A DNA stretch of 64,000 bases from an uncultured Eubacterium sp. (GCA_910584065.1 CAJTZN010000015.1:1-64000), one strand, 5' to 3'. Counted from the stretch's first letter, positions 25,921-35,348 are shown. Translations and numbers: made by a program. The notes: generated from the sequence alone by a model not told the origin.

Positions 25921-27435
25921 TCAGGATGCTGATGACTGCGCACCCGCAAAGGCTATCTTTTCAAAATCCGCAACCGACATCGGTCTGGCAAAAATAAAGC
26001 CCTGTATGTAATCACAATCCATTTCTTTCAGATAATCAACTTGAGAACGGATCTCCACACCTTCGGAAATCGTTTTCAAATCCAGTTCCTGGGCAAGGTG
26101 CAACACGCTGTTCACCACGCTCTTCCCCCTTTGGTCATCGACGGCTTCCTTAAAGAACACCCGGTCAAGCTTGAGCGCATCCACCCTCACATCCTTCAGC
26201 ATGTTCAGAGAGGAATAACCGCTGCCGAAATCATCAATCGAACAACGCATCCCCGCCTCGTGGATCTGATTGATCAGGTCGTTCAGCATGGACATCTCAT
26301 TATAAAACAATGATTCCGTAAGTTCGATCTCAATGGAATTCTTAGGTACATCATAGCGGCTCAATATTTCCAAATACCGGTCAAAAAAACCGGGTATCGT
26401 AAAGTGTCCTCTCGACATATTGACCGAAATCGGAACGTTTCGATAACCCTTCTTTTTCCACCTCTCAAGGATCTTGCACACCTGCTCAAACATATAGAGA
26501 TCCAGTTCCACTACAAATCCGTTTTTCTCAAATAAGGGAATGAACTCATTCGGGCCGATCATCCCTTCCACCGGATCAAACCAGCGGACCAGTGCTTCCG
26601 CGCCGCCGATCGTCTCATTTACCAGTTCATACTTCGGCTGGAGGAACGGAACGAACTCACCATTTTTCAGCGCCCGCTCCATCTTCGTCTCCAAAGACTT
26701 CTCGCGGCTGAGCAGCTCCCGCTCTTTTTCATCATAAACTCCCATATGTACCAGATGCTGCGGCGACTGGATCACTTTTTTCAACGCCAGATTCGCCTTC
26801 TCGAGCATGGTAGAAACCGGCTCGTTCCGATCCTCCACCTGATATACTCCAAAGTACATCTTTATTCCGTATTTTATCCCCTCGCTGTCTTCGAGGAGCG
26901 CCAGCTGCTCATTGATCCGGGACAGCCGGTGTTCCAGTTTTTTCATGGAGAGAAAGCGCATCATCATCCCGAAATTATCCGCCATGATCCTTCCCGACAC
27001 CTCATCCCAGCGAAGCATCTCGGCATCGATCACCTGATGGATCTCCTTCAGGACGGCATCCCCCACATCATCGCCATACGCGTCATTGATCAGTTTAAAC
27101 CGATCCACGTTCGCGTAAACAACGACAAACTCTCCCTCCCCTTTCAGCAGCCGGTCGGAAACTCTCTCGAATTCCTTCTTATTCCATCCGCCAGTCACAT
27201 CATCGCGTCTCATCTTTCCGTAATAGAGTAAATACTTCGCTGCAATAGATAACAGAATGAGCGCAACCGCTAATAACATAACTCCGGTTCTCGTAAGTGT
27301 ACTTTCCATGTTCATCAATGCAAGATACAGCAAACAGATAAACGCGGCTCCTGCAATGACATCCCATATTACCATTCCCAGTATACTACGCCACTCGTAT
27401 ATTATAGAGTGAACACGATTCACAACATGGTCCAC
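25921..27435 (-). CDS. Membrane-bound degenerate GGDEF plus EAL c-di-GMP phosphodiesterase
   Basis: The 504-residue protein has two N-terminal transmembrane helices (about 18-65), then a GGDEF-fold domain (about 75-225) and an EAL domain (about 240-495). The GGDEF motif is replaced by MADNF, so cyclase activity is unlikely. The EAL domain retains AEALVRW, NMSRGHF, ELTESLF, DDFGSGYSSL, LKLDRVF, SEGVE and the final QGFIFARP, consistent with hydrolysis of c-di-GMP. The GTG start at 27435 has an AGGAGG site 7 nt upstream. It could set the c-di-GMP pool sensed by the PelD-like protein 26 kb away; that link is inference. Confidence 0.9.
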   Translation of the reverse strand: MDHVVNRVHSIIYEWRSILGMVIWDVIAGAAFICLLYLALMNMESTLTRTGVMLLAVALILLSIAAKYLLYYGKMRRDDVTGGWNKKEFERVSDRLLKGEGEFVVVYANVDRFKLINDAYGDDVGDAVLKEIHQVIDAEMLRWDEVSGRIMADNFGMMMRFLSMKKLEHRLSRINEQLALLEDSEGIKYGIKMYFGVYQVEDRNEPVSTMLEKANLALKKVIQSPQHLVHMGVYDEKERELLSREKSLETKMERALKNGEFVPFLQPKYELVNETIGGAEALVRWFDPVEGMIGPNEFIPLFEKNGFVVELDLYMFEQVCKILERWKKKGYRNVPISVNMSRGHFTIPGFFDRYLEILSRYDVPKNSIEIELTESLFYNEMSMLNDLINQIHEAGMRCSIDDFGSGYSSLNMLKDVRVDALKLDRVFFKEAVDDQRGKSVVNSVLHLAQELDLKTISEGVEIRSQVDYLKEMDCDYIQGFIFARPMSVADFEKIAFAGAQSSAS

Positions 27436-27470
27436 ACTATCGCCTCCTATTTCTATTCCCTAGTAAAAGT

Positions 27471-27499
27471 ATTGTACCACAAAAATACTTGATTTACAA
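27471..27499 (-). promoter_or_regulatory. Promoter of the EAL gene
   Basis: Minus-strand TTGTAA (27494-27499) and TACAAT (27471-27476) are spaced 17 nt apart, about 35 bp upstream of the GTG start. Confidence 0.75.
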
Positions 27500-27605
27500 G
27501 GTCTTTATAGAAGTAAAACTTCCTCCCGTTTATAAATCCGATCCTGCATATTCGATCATGTTCTTCATAAAATATAAAGAACTATTTTATATTCCGGAGG
27601 AAATG

Positions 27606-28019
27606 ATGCCAGGAAAGAGAATCGCCTTTTTGTTCCCTTTATTTCTGCTGTTTTTGACTGTCGGCTGCCAAAAGGAAACCGGTTCCGCTGAGCGGGGAAA
27701 GGATCTGGACTACACGGTGGTCGCTGTCCGGGACTGCCCGGAAGATTTTTTAAAGGAACTGGAAGAAAAGAAAATAACCCCCTTTCAAATGACATATATG
27801 GATGGCGAATATCTGTATATCGCACTTGGATACGGAGAGCAGCCGACCGGCGGATTCAGCATCACCGTTCACGGCCTTTATGAAATGGGCGACAAACTGT
27901 GTCTGGAGGCGGAACTGCTCGGACCGTCGAAAGATGAAATCGTGAAAGAGAAACCAAGTTACCCGTACATTATCGTAAAAACAGAGAAAACAGAAAAAGA
28001 AGTACTCTTTGAGGATTAA
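27606..28019 (+). CDS. PrcB-like lipoprotein
   Basis: This 137-residue lipoprotein begins with a hydrophobic signal ending in the lipobox LTVGC (Cys near residue 20). It continues with a PrcB C-terminal-type domain marked by the GYGEQPTGGFSI segment near 78-89. PrcB domains were named after a Treponema protease complex subunit; their role in Firmicutes is unclear. Of two adjacent ATGs the second (27606) is preferred, 5 nt after GGAGG. It is monocistronic and convergent with the sensor kinase gene. Confidence 0.8.
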   Translation: MPGKRIAFLFPLFLLFLTVGCQKETGSAERGKDLDYTVVAVRDCPEDFLKELEEKKITPFQMTYMDGEYLYIALGYGEQPTGGFSITVHGLYEMGDKLCLEAELLGPSKDEIVKEKPSYPYIIVKTEKTEKEVLFED

Positions 28020-28042
28020 GTCCCGGCGCGGCAGAATGGACA

Positions 28043-28088
28043 GGGTCTTAGCCGCCAAACCCTCCTGCGGGCTCAACAGCTAAGACCC
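28043..28088. terminator. Inverted repeat between convergent genes
   Basis: GGGTCTTAGC (28043-28052) pairs with GCTAAGACCC (28079-28088), 10-bp arms with a 26-nt loop. It lies between convergent stops. There is no clear T-run, so intrinsic termination is only a possibility. Confidence 0.45.
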
Positions 28089-28093
28089 CGGCT

Positions 28094-30316
28094 CTATTTC
28101 TCCTGCTCGTATTCATTCAGGTATTTGCGGATCATGTGGAACAGTTCCCCCACATCGAGAGGTTTCGGCAAATGGGCATTCATCCCGCTCTCCTTTGATT
28201 TTTTGCGGTCCTCTTCAAACGTGTTGGCCGATACCGCGATAATCGGGATACCTGCCAGTACCGGATCCTCCAGCTTCCGGATGGCCTTTGTCGCAAGATA
28301 GCCATCCATCACCGGCATCTGTATGTCCATGAGGATCAGATCGTAATAACCAGGTTGCGAATTTTTCACTTTTTCTACCGCTATACTGCCGTCAGAAGCC
28401 GTATCGATCAAAAATCCCCCTTCTTTTAACACCTCAACCTCAATCTCCATATTGATCTCGTTATCATCCACGATGAGAATCCTCTTGCCCCTCATATCTT
28501 CAAGGTCCTCTTCCACATCATTTTCATCCTGGCCAAGCACCTGCTGTTTGTCCGGCACATGGAAAATAAAAGTGACCATAAACGTACTTCCTTTCCCGAC
28601 CTCAGACGTCACATCGATCGTGCCGCCCATAATATCTACGAGATTTTTAGTGATCGGCAGTCCCAGTCCGGTCCCGTGCACGCCACTGAGCGTCGTATTC
28701 TTTTCCCGCTCAAACGCTGTAAAAAGCCGTCCGATAAACTCATCACTAATACCGATTCCCTTATCTTCTACCGTTAGCTGGTACACGGCCTGGTGATCGT
28801 GCAATTCCTTTCGCTCATAGAGCGACACGGAAATTTCCGCTTTCTCCCCGCTGTATTTTATGGCGTTGTCGACCAGGCTGGAGATGATCGTAAGCAGTTT
28901 CTGCCGATCCGCCATGACGATCCGGTGCCATACCCCTGACGTATCCAGCGAAAAATCAATCGGCTTTTCCTTTCTCTCCTTGAGTACCCAGGTCTGTATC
29001 TGCTGTACAATATGTATCAGATCGCACTCTTCTTCCTTTACATCCACATTTCCCGACTCTATCTTGGAAATCTCCAACACATCATTTAATAGCTGCATCA
29101 GCTGCTCGCTGGCGTCGGATATCATATCCAGATACGCTGATACCTTTTCCTCATCGCCGAGATATTTGCGGATCAGGGACGTAAATCCAATGATCGCATT
29201 CATCGGCGTCCGTATATCGTGGGACATATTTGATAAAAATATATTTTTCGCCTGATTTGCCGCATTCGCCTCCTCCAGTGCCAAAGCCAGCATCTTTTTC
29301 TGCTTGATCTCCTGGATGATCTCCTCATCGACATTTCGATAGCCGAGGATGACCTGGGACACCCGTCCGTCCTTTCCCGGATTTACCATGCGAAGCTGGA
29401 TATATCCGGTCTTTCCGCCCCTGTAAACACGATAATTCACATGGTATGTCTTGTGCTCCGCCAAAACCTTGCGGATGTTGTCGGGATCCGTCACGCCCTC
29501 AACGATCTTCCGGTCCTCCGGATACACCCAGTTTTCGATATAATCCTCATCAAATCCGACAAAATCGCAGATCGGACAGTCTTTCGGAAACTGTTTTTGA
29601 AACCTCTCGCTGACCCGGTACGCCTTGATGCGGTTCGTATCCAGATTGACGTAAAAGATCGATTCATAATCAACGCTCAACCCCTCGATCATCTCAAACC
29701 GCCGCAGATGCTCCTGATTGATCACTTCCAATTCCTCATAGTAACCCTGCACCTGCTCCTGGAGTATCCGTTCATTTTCCTGTCTCTCTTTCCGCTTCTC
29801 CGTCGCGTCTCCGATAAACACGTAAAAAAAGTCCCCGATCACGTCACTGTGGATAAAATGCCCGTAATCTTCTACCCAGCGGATTTCCCCGTCCTTACGG
29901 ACAATGCGGTATTCCACATAATCCAGATCATACTGGCTTTCCGAAATCTGTTGCACGATGCTGTTTTCCACCCGCTCCAGATCGTCGGGATGCACAATCC
30001 CACGAAATGAATTTCCGGTCAGTTCCTGAAACTCTTCCCTTGTTTCACAGCCAAAAATGCGCACGACAGCCTCATTGGCGTATACGATTTCCTCCCCGCC
30101 ATCCGCGTAATAGATAAAAAAACCGCCCGGCATGGCGTTGGCGAAATTCCTGAACAAAAACGCCATCCTCCTGCGGCATAATTCCTCAAATGACTCCTCC
30201 TGTGAAACCGACTGCCACTCAATATCACGGGTGACATCGGCATCCTGTATTTGGGGATTCTGCAACGAAGCCAGCAAATATTCCATTATTATATTGCTCT
30301 CTATTTGTTTCCTCAA
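28094..30316 (-). CDS. PAS-containing hybrid histidine kinase/response regulator
   Basis: This 740-residue soluble sensor has a PAS domain at ~55-175 (FFIYYADGGEEIVYAN to the DATEKRKE coupling), a coiled coil (~175-205), a second PAS-like sensor (~210-335), and HisKA with phosphoacceptor His366 in SNMSHDIRTPMN. HATPase_c follows with DNAIKYSGE, DKGIGISDE and GTGLGLPI, then a receiver domain with phosphoacceptor Asp in LILMDIQMPVMDG and Lys in LPKPLD. A TTG start at 30316 is chosen because GGAGGAGG lies 6 nt upstream and the promoter at 30351-30379 excludes longer starts. The target is unknown; no partner response regulator lies nearby. Confidence 0.9.
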   Translation of the reverse strand: MRKQIESNIIMEYLLASLQNPQIQDADVTRDIEWQSVSQEESFEELCRRRMAFLFRNFANAMPGGFFIYYADGGEEIVYANEAVVRIFGCETREEFQELTGNSFRGIVHPDDLERVENSIVQQISESQYDLDYVEYRIVRKDGEIRWVEDYGHFIHSDVIGDFFYVFIGDATEKRKERQENERILQEQVQGYYEELEVINQEHLRRFEMIEGLSVDYESIFYVNLDTNRIKAYRVSERFQKQFPKDCPICDFVGFDEDYIENWVYPEDRKIVEGVTDPDNIRKVLAEHKTYHVNYRVYRGGKTGYIQLRMVNPGKDGRVSQVILGYRNVDEEIIQEIKQKKMLALALEEANAANQAKNIFLSNMSHDIRTPMNAIIGFTSLIRKYLGDEEKVSAYLDMISDASEQLMQLLNDVLEISKIESGNVDVKEEECDLIHIVQQIQTWVLKERKEKPIDFSLDTSGVWHRIVMADRQKLLTIISSLVDNAIKYSGEKAEISVSLYERKELHDHQAVYQLTVEDKGIGISDEFIGRLFTAFEREKNTTLSGVHGTGLGLPITKNLVDIMGGTIDVTSEVGKGSTFMVTFIFHVPDKQQVLGQDENDVEEDLEDMRGKRILIVDDNEINMEIEVEVLKEGGFLIDTASDGSIAVEKVKNSQPGYYDLILMDIQMPVMDGYLATKAIRKLEDPVLAGIPIIAVSANTFEEDRKKSKESGMNAHLPKPLDVGELFHMIRKYLNEYEQEK

Positions 30317-30350
30317 AAAAGTCCTCCTCCATCTCCCATTTAATATAGTC

Positions 30351-30379
30351 ATTGTAGCACTTTTTCCACGAAACGGCAA
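30351..30379 (-). promoter_or_regulatory. Promoter of the hybrid kinase
   Basis: Minus-strand TTGCCG (30374-30379) and TACAAT (30351-30356) have a 17-nt spacer. The implied 5' UTR is about 28 nt, which forces the TTG start at 30316. Confidence 0.75.
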
Positions 30380-30475
30380 GTTTTTTATCCATCCGCCAAA
30401 CCCGCGCTTGCCCAAACCAGCCAAATTTTGTATAATGAAATCAGCACTTATTCCAGCACAGAAACGAGGAACAAT

Positions 30476-31417
30476 ATGTCAAACTTTATATACAGCATCA
30501 ATGCAACCCTTCCCATTTTCCTGCTCATCCTTTTAGGCAAAGTCCTGTACAAGAGCCATGTCATCGGAAAAGATTTTATCGCCGGCGCCGACCGGTACGT
30601 ATTTTACGTCGCGCTGCCAGCCCTCGTATTCAAAGATCTCACCGAAAACGAGATCGGCAGCCGATTTGACGGCGGTTACGTTCTATTTTGCTTCCTGTCA
30701 ACTCTTTTTTCCATTCTGGCAATCTGGGGTTTGACCGAACTGTTTATGAAAAATGAATCCCAAAAAGGCGCTTTTATCCAGGCTTCCTATCGCAGCAGCG
30801 CCGCGCTGCTCGGGCTGGCTTTTATCGACAACATGTACGATGGCGCTGGCATGGCGCCTCTGATGATCATCGGCGCTGTTCCTCTGTACAATATTTTCGC
30901 CGTGATCATCCTCACGATCAAAGGCGAAAACGACGGCGCTCGTCCGGATCTGCGGAAAACCTTTGTCAGTATTTGTAAGAACCCCATTCTGATCGGGATC
31001 TTTGTCGCCCTTCCTTTCGCCTTTTTCAACATCCGCCTCCCGGCTCCCCTGAGCAAAAGCGTATCCTATCTGGCCGCAAGCGCGTCCCCTCTCGCCCTCC
31101 TTTCGATCGGGGCCGGTTTTGAGGGAAGAAAGGCAATCAAAAAAATCAAACCGACCTTACTGGCATCGTTCATCAAGCTGTTTGCGCTCTGTGCGCTGCT
31201 GCTCCCGCCTGCTGTTTACTTCGGCTACCGGAATCAGGAACTCGTCGGCATCCTCATCATGCTCGGCTCCCCTGCCACGGTCTCCTGCTACATCATGGCA
31301 AAGAACACGAAAAACGATGACATCCTCACAAGCAGTATTATTGTCCTCACCACACTCTTGTCTTCCGTCAGCCTGACGATGTGGATCTACATTCTGCGGA
31401 GTATGGGATATCTTTAA
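30476..31417 (+). CDS. AEC-family transporter (auxin efflux carrier-like)
   Basis: The 313-residue integral membrane protein has about ten helices arranged in two five-helix halves, typical of AEC carriers (PIN/malate permease type). Typical are the N-terminal LPIFLLILLGKVL, the YVFYVALPALVF discontinuous helix, and the C-terminal MLGSPATVSCYIMAK segment. The substrate is probably an organic acid but cannot be read. The ATG at 30476 follows GAGG at 6 nt. It is monocistronic, upstream of tRNA-Trp. Confidence 0.9.
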   Translation: MSNFIYSINATLPIFLLILLGKVLYKSHVIGKDFIAGADRYVFYVALPALVFKDLTENEIGSRFDGGYVLFCFLSTLFSILAIWGLTELFMKNESQKGAFIQASYRSSAALLGLAFIDNMYDGAGMAPLMIIGAVPLYNIFAVIILTIKGENDGARPDLRKTFVSICKNPILIGIFVALPFAFFNIRLPAPLSKSVSYLAASASPLALLSIGAGFEGRKAIKKIKPTLLASFIKLFALCALLLPPAVYFGYRNQELVGILIMLGSPATVSCYIMAKNTKNDDILTSSIIVLTTLLSSVSLTMWIYILRSMGYL

Positions 31418-31424
31418 AAAAAAC

Positions 31425-31453
31425 TTGACTTTTGCTCTTTTTTATCGTATACT
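31425..31453 (+). promoter_or_regulatory. Promoter of tRNA-Trp
   Basis: TTGACT (31425-31430) and TATACT (31448-31453) are separated by 17 nt, and the tRNA begins 17 nt after the -10. The promoter starts directly after the AEC gene stop. Confidence 0.9.
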
Positions 31454-31470
31454 AGGAAAGTAAGTGATTT

Positions 31471-31541
31471 AGGGGCATAGTTCATCGGTAGAATAAGAGT
31501 CTCCAAAACTCCAGAGCTGGGTTCGATTCCTAGTGCCCCTG
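31471..31541 (+). tRNA. tRNA-Trp (CCA anticodon)
   Basis: This 71-nt tRNA has acceptor AGGGGCA/TGCCCCT with discriminator G, anticodon stem GAGT/ACTC, loop CTCCAAA with anticodon CCA, and a GGTTCGATTCC T-arm. The D-loop is short. CCA is not encoded. Confidence 0.95.
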
Positions 31542-31550
31542 TCATAACCG

Positions 31551-31589
31551 CCTTATAAACAGCGATGTTGCCGTTTATAAGGTTTTTTT
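31551..31589 (+). terminator. Terminator after tRNA-Trp
   Basis: CCTTATAAAC pairs with GTTTATAAGG, followed by seven T. It isolates the tRNA gene from metF. Confidence 0.9.
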
Positions 31590-31640
31590 ATAACAAATTT
31601 CAACGCAGGCTTTTTCTGCCTGACAGAAATGAGGATGCAT

Positions 31641-32492
31641 ATGATCAAAGACCTTTTCCACAAAAACAGACCGGTATACTCACTGGAAGTTTTTCCTCCG
31701 AAACAGGATACCGACATTACTTCGATTTACGATTCACTCGACCAGTTCAAAGAACTGCACCCGCATTTTATCAGCGTCACGTATGGCGCGGGCGGGACGA
31801 CTTCGGAAAATACGTTTGCCATCGCTTCGTACATACAGAACCAGTGCGGGATTGAAGCGCTGACGCACCTTACGTGTGCCGCCATTCCCGACAAACTCTT
31901 TCTGACAAATTTCCTGACCAATCTCTACCGCAATGGCATCCGCAACATACTGGGACTCCGCGGAGACCAGCCGCGGGGGATGAGCAGCGAGCAGTTCGCC
32001 TCCCGGTATTATGAACATGCTTCCGATCTCATCGCGGACATCAAAGACACCTATCCGTTCAGCGTGGCAGGCGCCTGTTATCCGGAAGTCCATCAGGAAG
32101 CTGCCTCACTCGAGGAAGATATCGCCCATCTGAAGATCAAAGCTGATCAGGGCGTGGATTTTTTGATCACTCAGCTTTTCTATGACAATGAAACCTTTTA
32201 CCGCTTTTTGGACAAAGCGCGGAATGCCGGCATCGACATTCCCGTCCTGCCGGGGCTCATGCCGATCGTAAGCGCCGGACAGGTAAAAAACATCATCGGA
32301 CTTTCCGGCTGCGCGATCCCGGATAAGCTGCGGCGCGCCATTGATCAATATAAGGACTCCCCGGCGGATCTGAAAAAGGCCGGTTTGGATTACACGAAAG
32401 AACAGATGGAAGACCTGCTGGCACACGGCGCGGACGGAATCCATTTATATAGTATGAACAAAGTGGAGACAGCGAAGTATATTTTTGATTAA
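31641..32492 (+). CDS. metF: Methylenetetrahydrofolate reductase
   Basis: The 283-residue FAD-dependent TIM-barrel enzyme reduces 5,10-methylene-THF to 5-methyl-THF, supplying methyl groups for methionine synthesis. Family signatures seen are SLEVFPPK near the start, SVTYGAGGTT, HLTCAA, NILGLRGDQP, ACYPEVHQEA and ITQLFYDNETF. Length matches the short bacterial form. The ATG at 31641 is preferred, 6 nt after GAGG, though an in-frame ATG at 31629 exists. No SAM or T-box leader was recognised upstream, only the tRNA-Trp terminator. Confidence 0.97.
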   Translation: MIKDLFHKNRPVYSLEVFPPKQDTDITSIYDSLDQFKELHPHFISVTYGAGGTTSENTFAIASYIQNQCGIEALTHLTCAAIPDKLFLTNFLTNLYRNGIRNILGLRGDQPRGMSSEQFASRYYEHASDLIADIKDTYPFSVAGACYPEVHQEAASLEEDIAHLKIKADQGVDFLITQLFYDNETFYRFLDKARNAGIDIPVLPGLMPIVSAGQVKNIIGLSGCAIPDKLRRAIDQYKDSPADLKKAGLDYTKEQMEDLLAHGADGIHLYSMNKVETAKYIFD

Positions 32493-32498
32493 AAATAA

Positions 32499-32537
32499 GG
32501 AGAGCGTGACTCGGAATGAATCGCCCTCTCCTTTTTT
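32499..32537 (+). terminator. Terminator after metF
   Basis: GGAGAGCG pairs imperfectly with CGCCCTCTCC and is followed by six T. It sits between convergent metF and purA. Confidence 0.85.
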
Positions 32538-32581
32538 CTACCTATTTTAACTATGAATTGGATCAATACACAACGCACCGC

Positions 32582-33856
32582 TTAACGGTGGATGATCTCG
32601 CTTCGACCCGGCCCGTTTGAAACCATCTTCACCGGTACGCCCAGTTCTTTTTCGATGAATTCGATATACCGACGGCAGTTTTCCGGCAGCTTCTCATATT
32701 CCGTGATGCCGCGGATCTCTTCTTTCCAGCCGGGCAGGACCTCATAGACCGGCTTCGCTTTTTTCAGTCCGGCCGTCGTCGGGAACTCTTTCGTCACCTT
32801 CCCGTCTATTTCATAGCCGACGCAGATCGGGATCTCATCCAGATACCCGAGGACGTCGAGCACGGTCAAAACCGCTTCGGTCGCGCCCTGAATGCGGCAG
32901 CCATAGCGGCTCGCCACCGCGTCAAACCACCCCATGCGCCTCGGCCGTCCGGTCGTCGCGCCGAACTCTCCGCCGTCTCCGCCGCGCCTTCTCAGTTCAT
33001 CCGCTTCGTCGCCAAATATCTCACTGACAAATTCCCCGGCTCCAACCGCGCTCGAATACGCCTTCACCACCGTCACGATGCGCTTGATCTCATACGGCGG
33101 TATCCCCGCTCCGACCGCGCCGTAAGCCGCGAGCGTCGAAGACGACGTGACCATTGGGTAAATACCATGATCCGGGTCTTTCAGCGAACCGAGCTGCCCT
33201 TCCAGCAGAATCCGTTTTCCCTCCTTGCGCGCCTGATCGAGATAATGGGAAACATCACACACGTACGGCTCCACCATTTTACGGTACTCCTTCAGCGTAT
33301 TCATGATCTCATCGACATCGATCGTCGGTTTATGATACAAATGCTCCAGCAGCACATTTTTCTGCACACATATATTTTCCAGTTTTTCGCGCAGCGCCTC
33401 TTCGTCAAACAACTCTGCAACCTGCACGCCGATCTTCGCGTACTTATCGGAATAAAATGGCGCAATTCCCGATTTCGTAGAGCCAAATGACTTTCCGGCG
33501 AGCCGCTCCTCTTCATACTGGTCAAACAGGATATGGTATGGCATCACGATCTGCGCACGGTCTGACACCAGGATTTTCGGCTGCGGCACTCCCCGCTCGA
33601 CGATCTCATTCATCTCCCGGAACAGATCCGGAACATTCAACGCCACACCGTTTCCGATGATGCTCGTCGTATGATCACTAAATACACCGGACGGCAGAAT
33701 ATGTAGCACAAACTTGCCATAATCATTGACAATGGTATGCCCGGCATTGCTTCCCCCCTGGAAACGTACAACGATGTCGGACTCCTCGCTCAGCATATCC
33801 GTAATCTTCCCTTTTCCTTCGTCTCCCCAATTGGCGCCTACAATTGCTGTAACCAT
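32582..33856 (-). CDS. purA: Adenylosuccinate synthetase
   Basis: The 424-residue GTPase-like enzyme joins IMP and aspartate to adenylosuccinate, the first committed step to AMP. Seen are the N-terminal GANWGDEGKGK loop, QGGSNAGHT with the IMP-binding residues, the GSTKSGIAP region, the TTGRPRRMGW GTP/Asp loop and the C-terminal SNGPGR. The ATG at 33856 is chosen because AGGAGG lies 7 nt upstream and the protein family begins here. About 130 bp of leader holds AT-rich hairpins but no riboswitch I recognise. Confidence 0.98.
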   Translation of the reverse strand: MVTAIVGANWGDEGKGKITDMLSEESDIVVRFQGGSNAGHTIVNDYGKFVLHILPSGVFSDHTTSIIGNGVALNVPDLFREMNEIVERGVPQPKILVSDRAQIVMPYHILFDQYEEERLAGKSFGSTKSGIAPFYSDKYAKIGVQVAELFDEEALREKLENICVQKNVLLEHLYHKPTIDVDEIMNTLKEYRKMVEPYVCDVSHYLDQARKEGKRILLEGQLGSLKDPDHGIYPMVTSSSTLAAYGAVGAGIPPYEIKRIVTVVKAYSSAVGAGEFVSEIFGDEADELRRRGGDGGEFGATTGRPRRMGWFDAVASRYGCRIQGATEAVLTVLDVLGYLDEIPICVGYEIDGKVTKEFPTTAGLKKAKPVYEVLPGWKEEIRGITEYEKLPENCRRYIEFIEKELGVPVKMVSNGPGRSEIIHR

Positions 33857-34015
33857 AGCCATTCCTCCTTGTTTTCCAAAGGAAAATCCGAGCCTCTCAT
33901 GGCGAGGAAAGGAATTTTCCTCCTTAAATATCGTGGTTTTCGACTGCAATCGTGTCTAAAGACAGACACACAGATTTATTATATATGATTTTCGCCTGCA
34001 TTTCAAGGAAAAAAA

Positions 34016-34056
34016 ACAAAAAGACCCGGTCACAAATTGTGCCAACGGGTCTTTTT
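34016..34056 (-). terminator. Terminator of the ribosomal protein operon
   Basis: On the minus strand AAAGACCCG pairs with CGGGTCTTT around a TTGGCACAATTTGTGAC loop, followed by a T-run. It lies just after the rplL stop. Confidence 0.9.
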
Positions 34057-34078
34057 GTCCGATTTATCCGCCTCCGGA

Positions 34079-34450
34079 TTATTTCAATGTAACCTTTGCG
34101 CCTTCGCCCTCGAGTTTTGTCTTGATGTCTTCAGCCTCTTCTTTCGATGCCGCTTCCTTCACAACCTTCGGAGCTCCGTCTACGACTTCTTTTGCTTCCT
34201 TCAGTCCAAGACCCGTTACTTCACGAACGACTTTGATGACCTTAACCTTGTTCGGTCCAACTTCCGTCAGCTCTACGTCGAATTCGTCTTTCTCTTCTCC
34301 GCCTGCTGCCGCACCGTCTCCGCCTGCTGCTGCAACGACAACGCCTGCTGCCGCAGAAACGCCGAACTCTTCTTCACATGCTTTTACTAAATCATTTAAT
34401 TCCAACACGCTCATCGCTTTGATGGCATCGATAAATTCCTGAGTAGTCAT
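34079..34450 (-). CDS. rplL: Ribosomal protein bL12 (L7/L12)
   Basis: The 123-residue stalk protein has the N-terminal dimerisation domain ([11 protein letters not shown]), an Ala/Gly-rich hinge (~40-55) and the C-terminal factor-binding domain with [21 protein letters not shown]. It recruits translational GTPases. The ATG at 34450 lies 8 nt after GGAGG. It follows rplJ by 42 bp. Confidence 0.98.
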   Translation of the reverse strand: MTTQEFIDAIKAMSVLELNDLVKACEEEFGVSAAAGVVVAAAGGDGAAAGGEEKDEFDVELTEVGPNKVKVIKVVREVTGLGLKEAKEVVDGAPKVVKEAASKEEAEDIKTKLEGEGAKVTLK

Positions 34451-34492
34451 TTGAAATTCCTCCATTTTTTTATTTTTGATTTCTTAATTTTC

Positions 34493-35065
34493 TTATTCTG
34501 CTGCCTGCTCTTCAGCTGCCGGTTCTGCTGCTTCTGTCACTGGCTCCGCTGCTGCTTCTGCCGCTCCATCCGCTGCCGTTTCTCCGCCCTTCTCTGCGAT
34601 CTGGTTCAGAACACGGGCAAGGTTCGTAACAGGTGACTGCAGGCTTCCAAGCAATTTGGAAACGAGAACATCCCTCGACGGGATCTTCGCAAGCGTCTGA
34701 ATGCCGGCTTCATCGTAATACGTTCCGCCCACAACAGCGCTCTTAAACTGAAGGTCTTCTGCCTCCTTCGCGAACTCACTGAGAATTCTTGCCGGAGCTG
34801 TCTCATCTTCCGCAGAAAACGCGATCGCAGTAGGCCCTTCCAAGTCTTTGTCCAACTGTTCGAAATCCGTTCCTTCAAAAGCGCGGACAAGCATCGTATT
34901 TTTGTACACTTTGTACACAACACCAGCTTCTCTCAGCTTTCTGCGCAGCTTCGTATCCTGCTCAACGGTAAGTCCGCGGTAATCAACAAGTACCGCCGCT
35001 TTTGCATCGGCTGCGTAACCTTTGATCTCGTCCACAATTGGCTGCTTTAACTCGACTTTTGCCAT
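34493..35065 (-). CDS. rplJ: Ribosomal protein uL10
   Basis: The 190-residue stalk base protein anchors L12 dimers. The N-terminal rRNA-binding domain (VDYRGLTVEQDTKLRRKLR) and L12-binding helix are present. The C-terminus ends in a long Ala/Glu-rich tail of about 30 residues, longer than usual. An AGGAGG site precedes the ATG. It is preceded by an L10 leader for autogenous control. Confidence 0.97.
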   Translation of the reverse strand: MAKVELKQPIVDEIKGYAADAKAAVLVDYRGLTVEQDTKLRRKLREAGVVYKVYKNTMLVRAFEGTDFEQLDKDLEGPTAIAFSAEDETAPARILSEFAKEAEDLQFKSAVVGGTYYDEAGIQTLAKIPSRDVLVSKLLGSLQSPVTNLARVLNQIAEKGGETAADGAAEAAAEPVTEAAEPAAEEQAAE

Positions 35066-35159
35066 TGGTTATTTCCTCCTTTATAGATTCTTCTGCCTGA
35101 TAAGGAGAGATCTAATGCCTGATTCAGGCAAATGCCAGTAGGCAAATGCCAGTAGGCAT

Positions 35160-35340
35160 ATAAAAAACCCTCTCCTCGTCTGGACAATAAGTTGCCATGA
35201 CAACGAGAGGGCAGAATCATTCCATCCTTTTACTCCTCGGTAAGCGGCTCACGCTCTTACACGGAAAAACCTGGCGGTCGAATACCTGGCGGTCTAAAAC
35301 CTGCGGTTTTTCTGTACTTACTGTCTACGGCAGTTATTAA
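35160..35340 (-). ncRNA. L10 leader RNA with attenuator
   Basis: The minus-strand leader contains a repeated GACCGCCAGGT element, the AAGAGCGTGAGCCGCTTACCGAGGAG kink-turn-type segment and a hairpin CCCTCTCG/CGAGGAGAGGG with six T (35162-35211). This arrangement is the Firmicutes L10 leader, to which the L10(L12)4 complex binds to repress rplJL by premature termination. Between the hairpin and rplJ a short direct repeat GCCTACTGGCATTT occurs twice. Confidence 0.9.
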
Positions 35341-35348
35341 CAAACGAT

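Noticed and set aside
31542..31640. SAM riboswitch or T-box upstream of metF
   Set aside because: The interval holds only the tRNA-Trp terminator and a short spacer.
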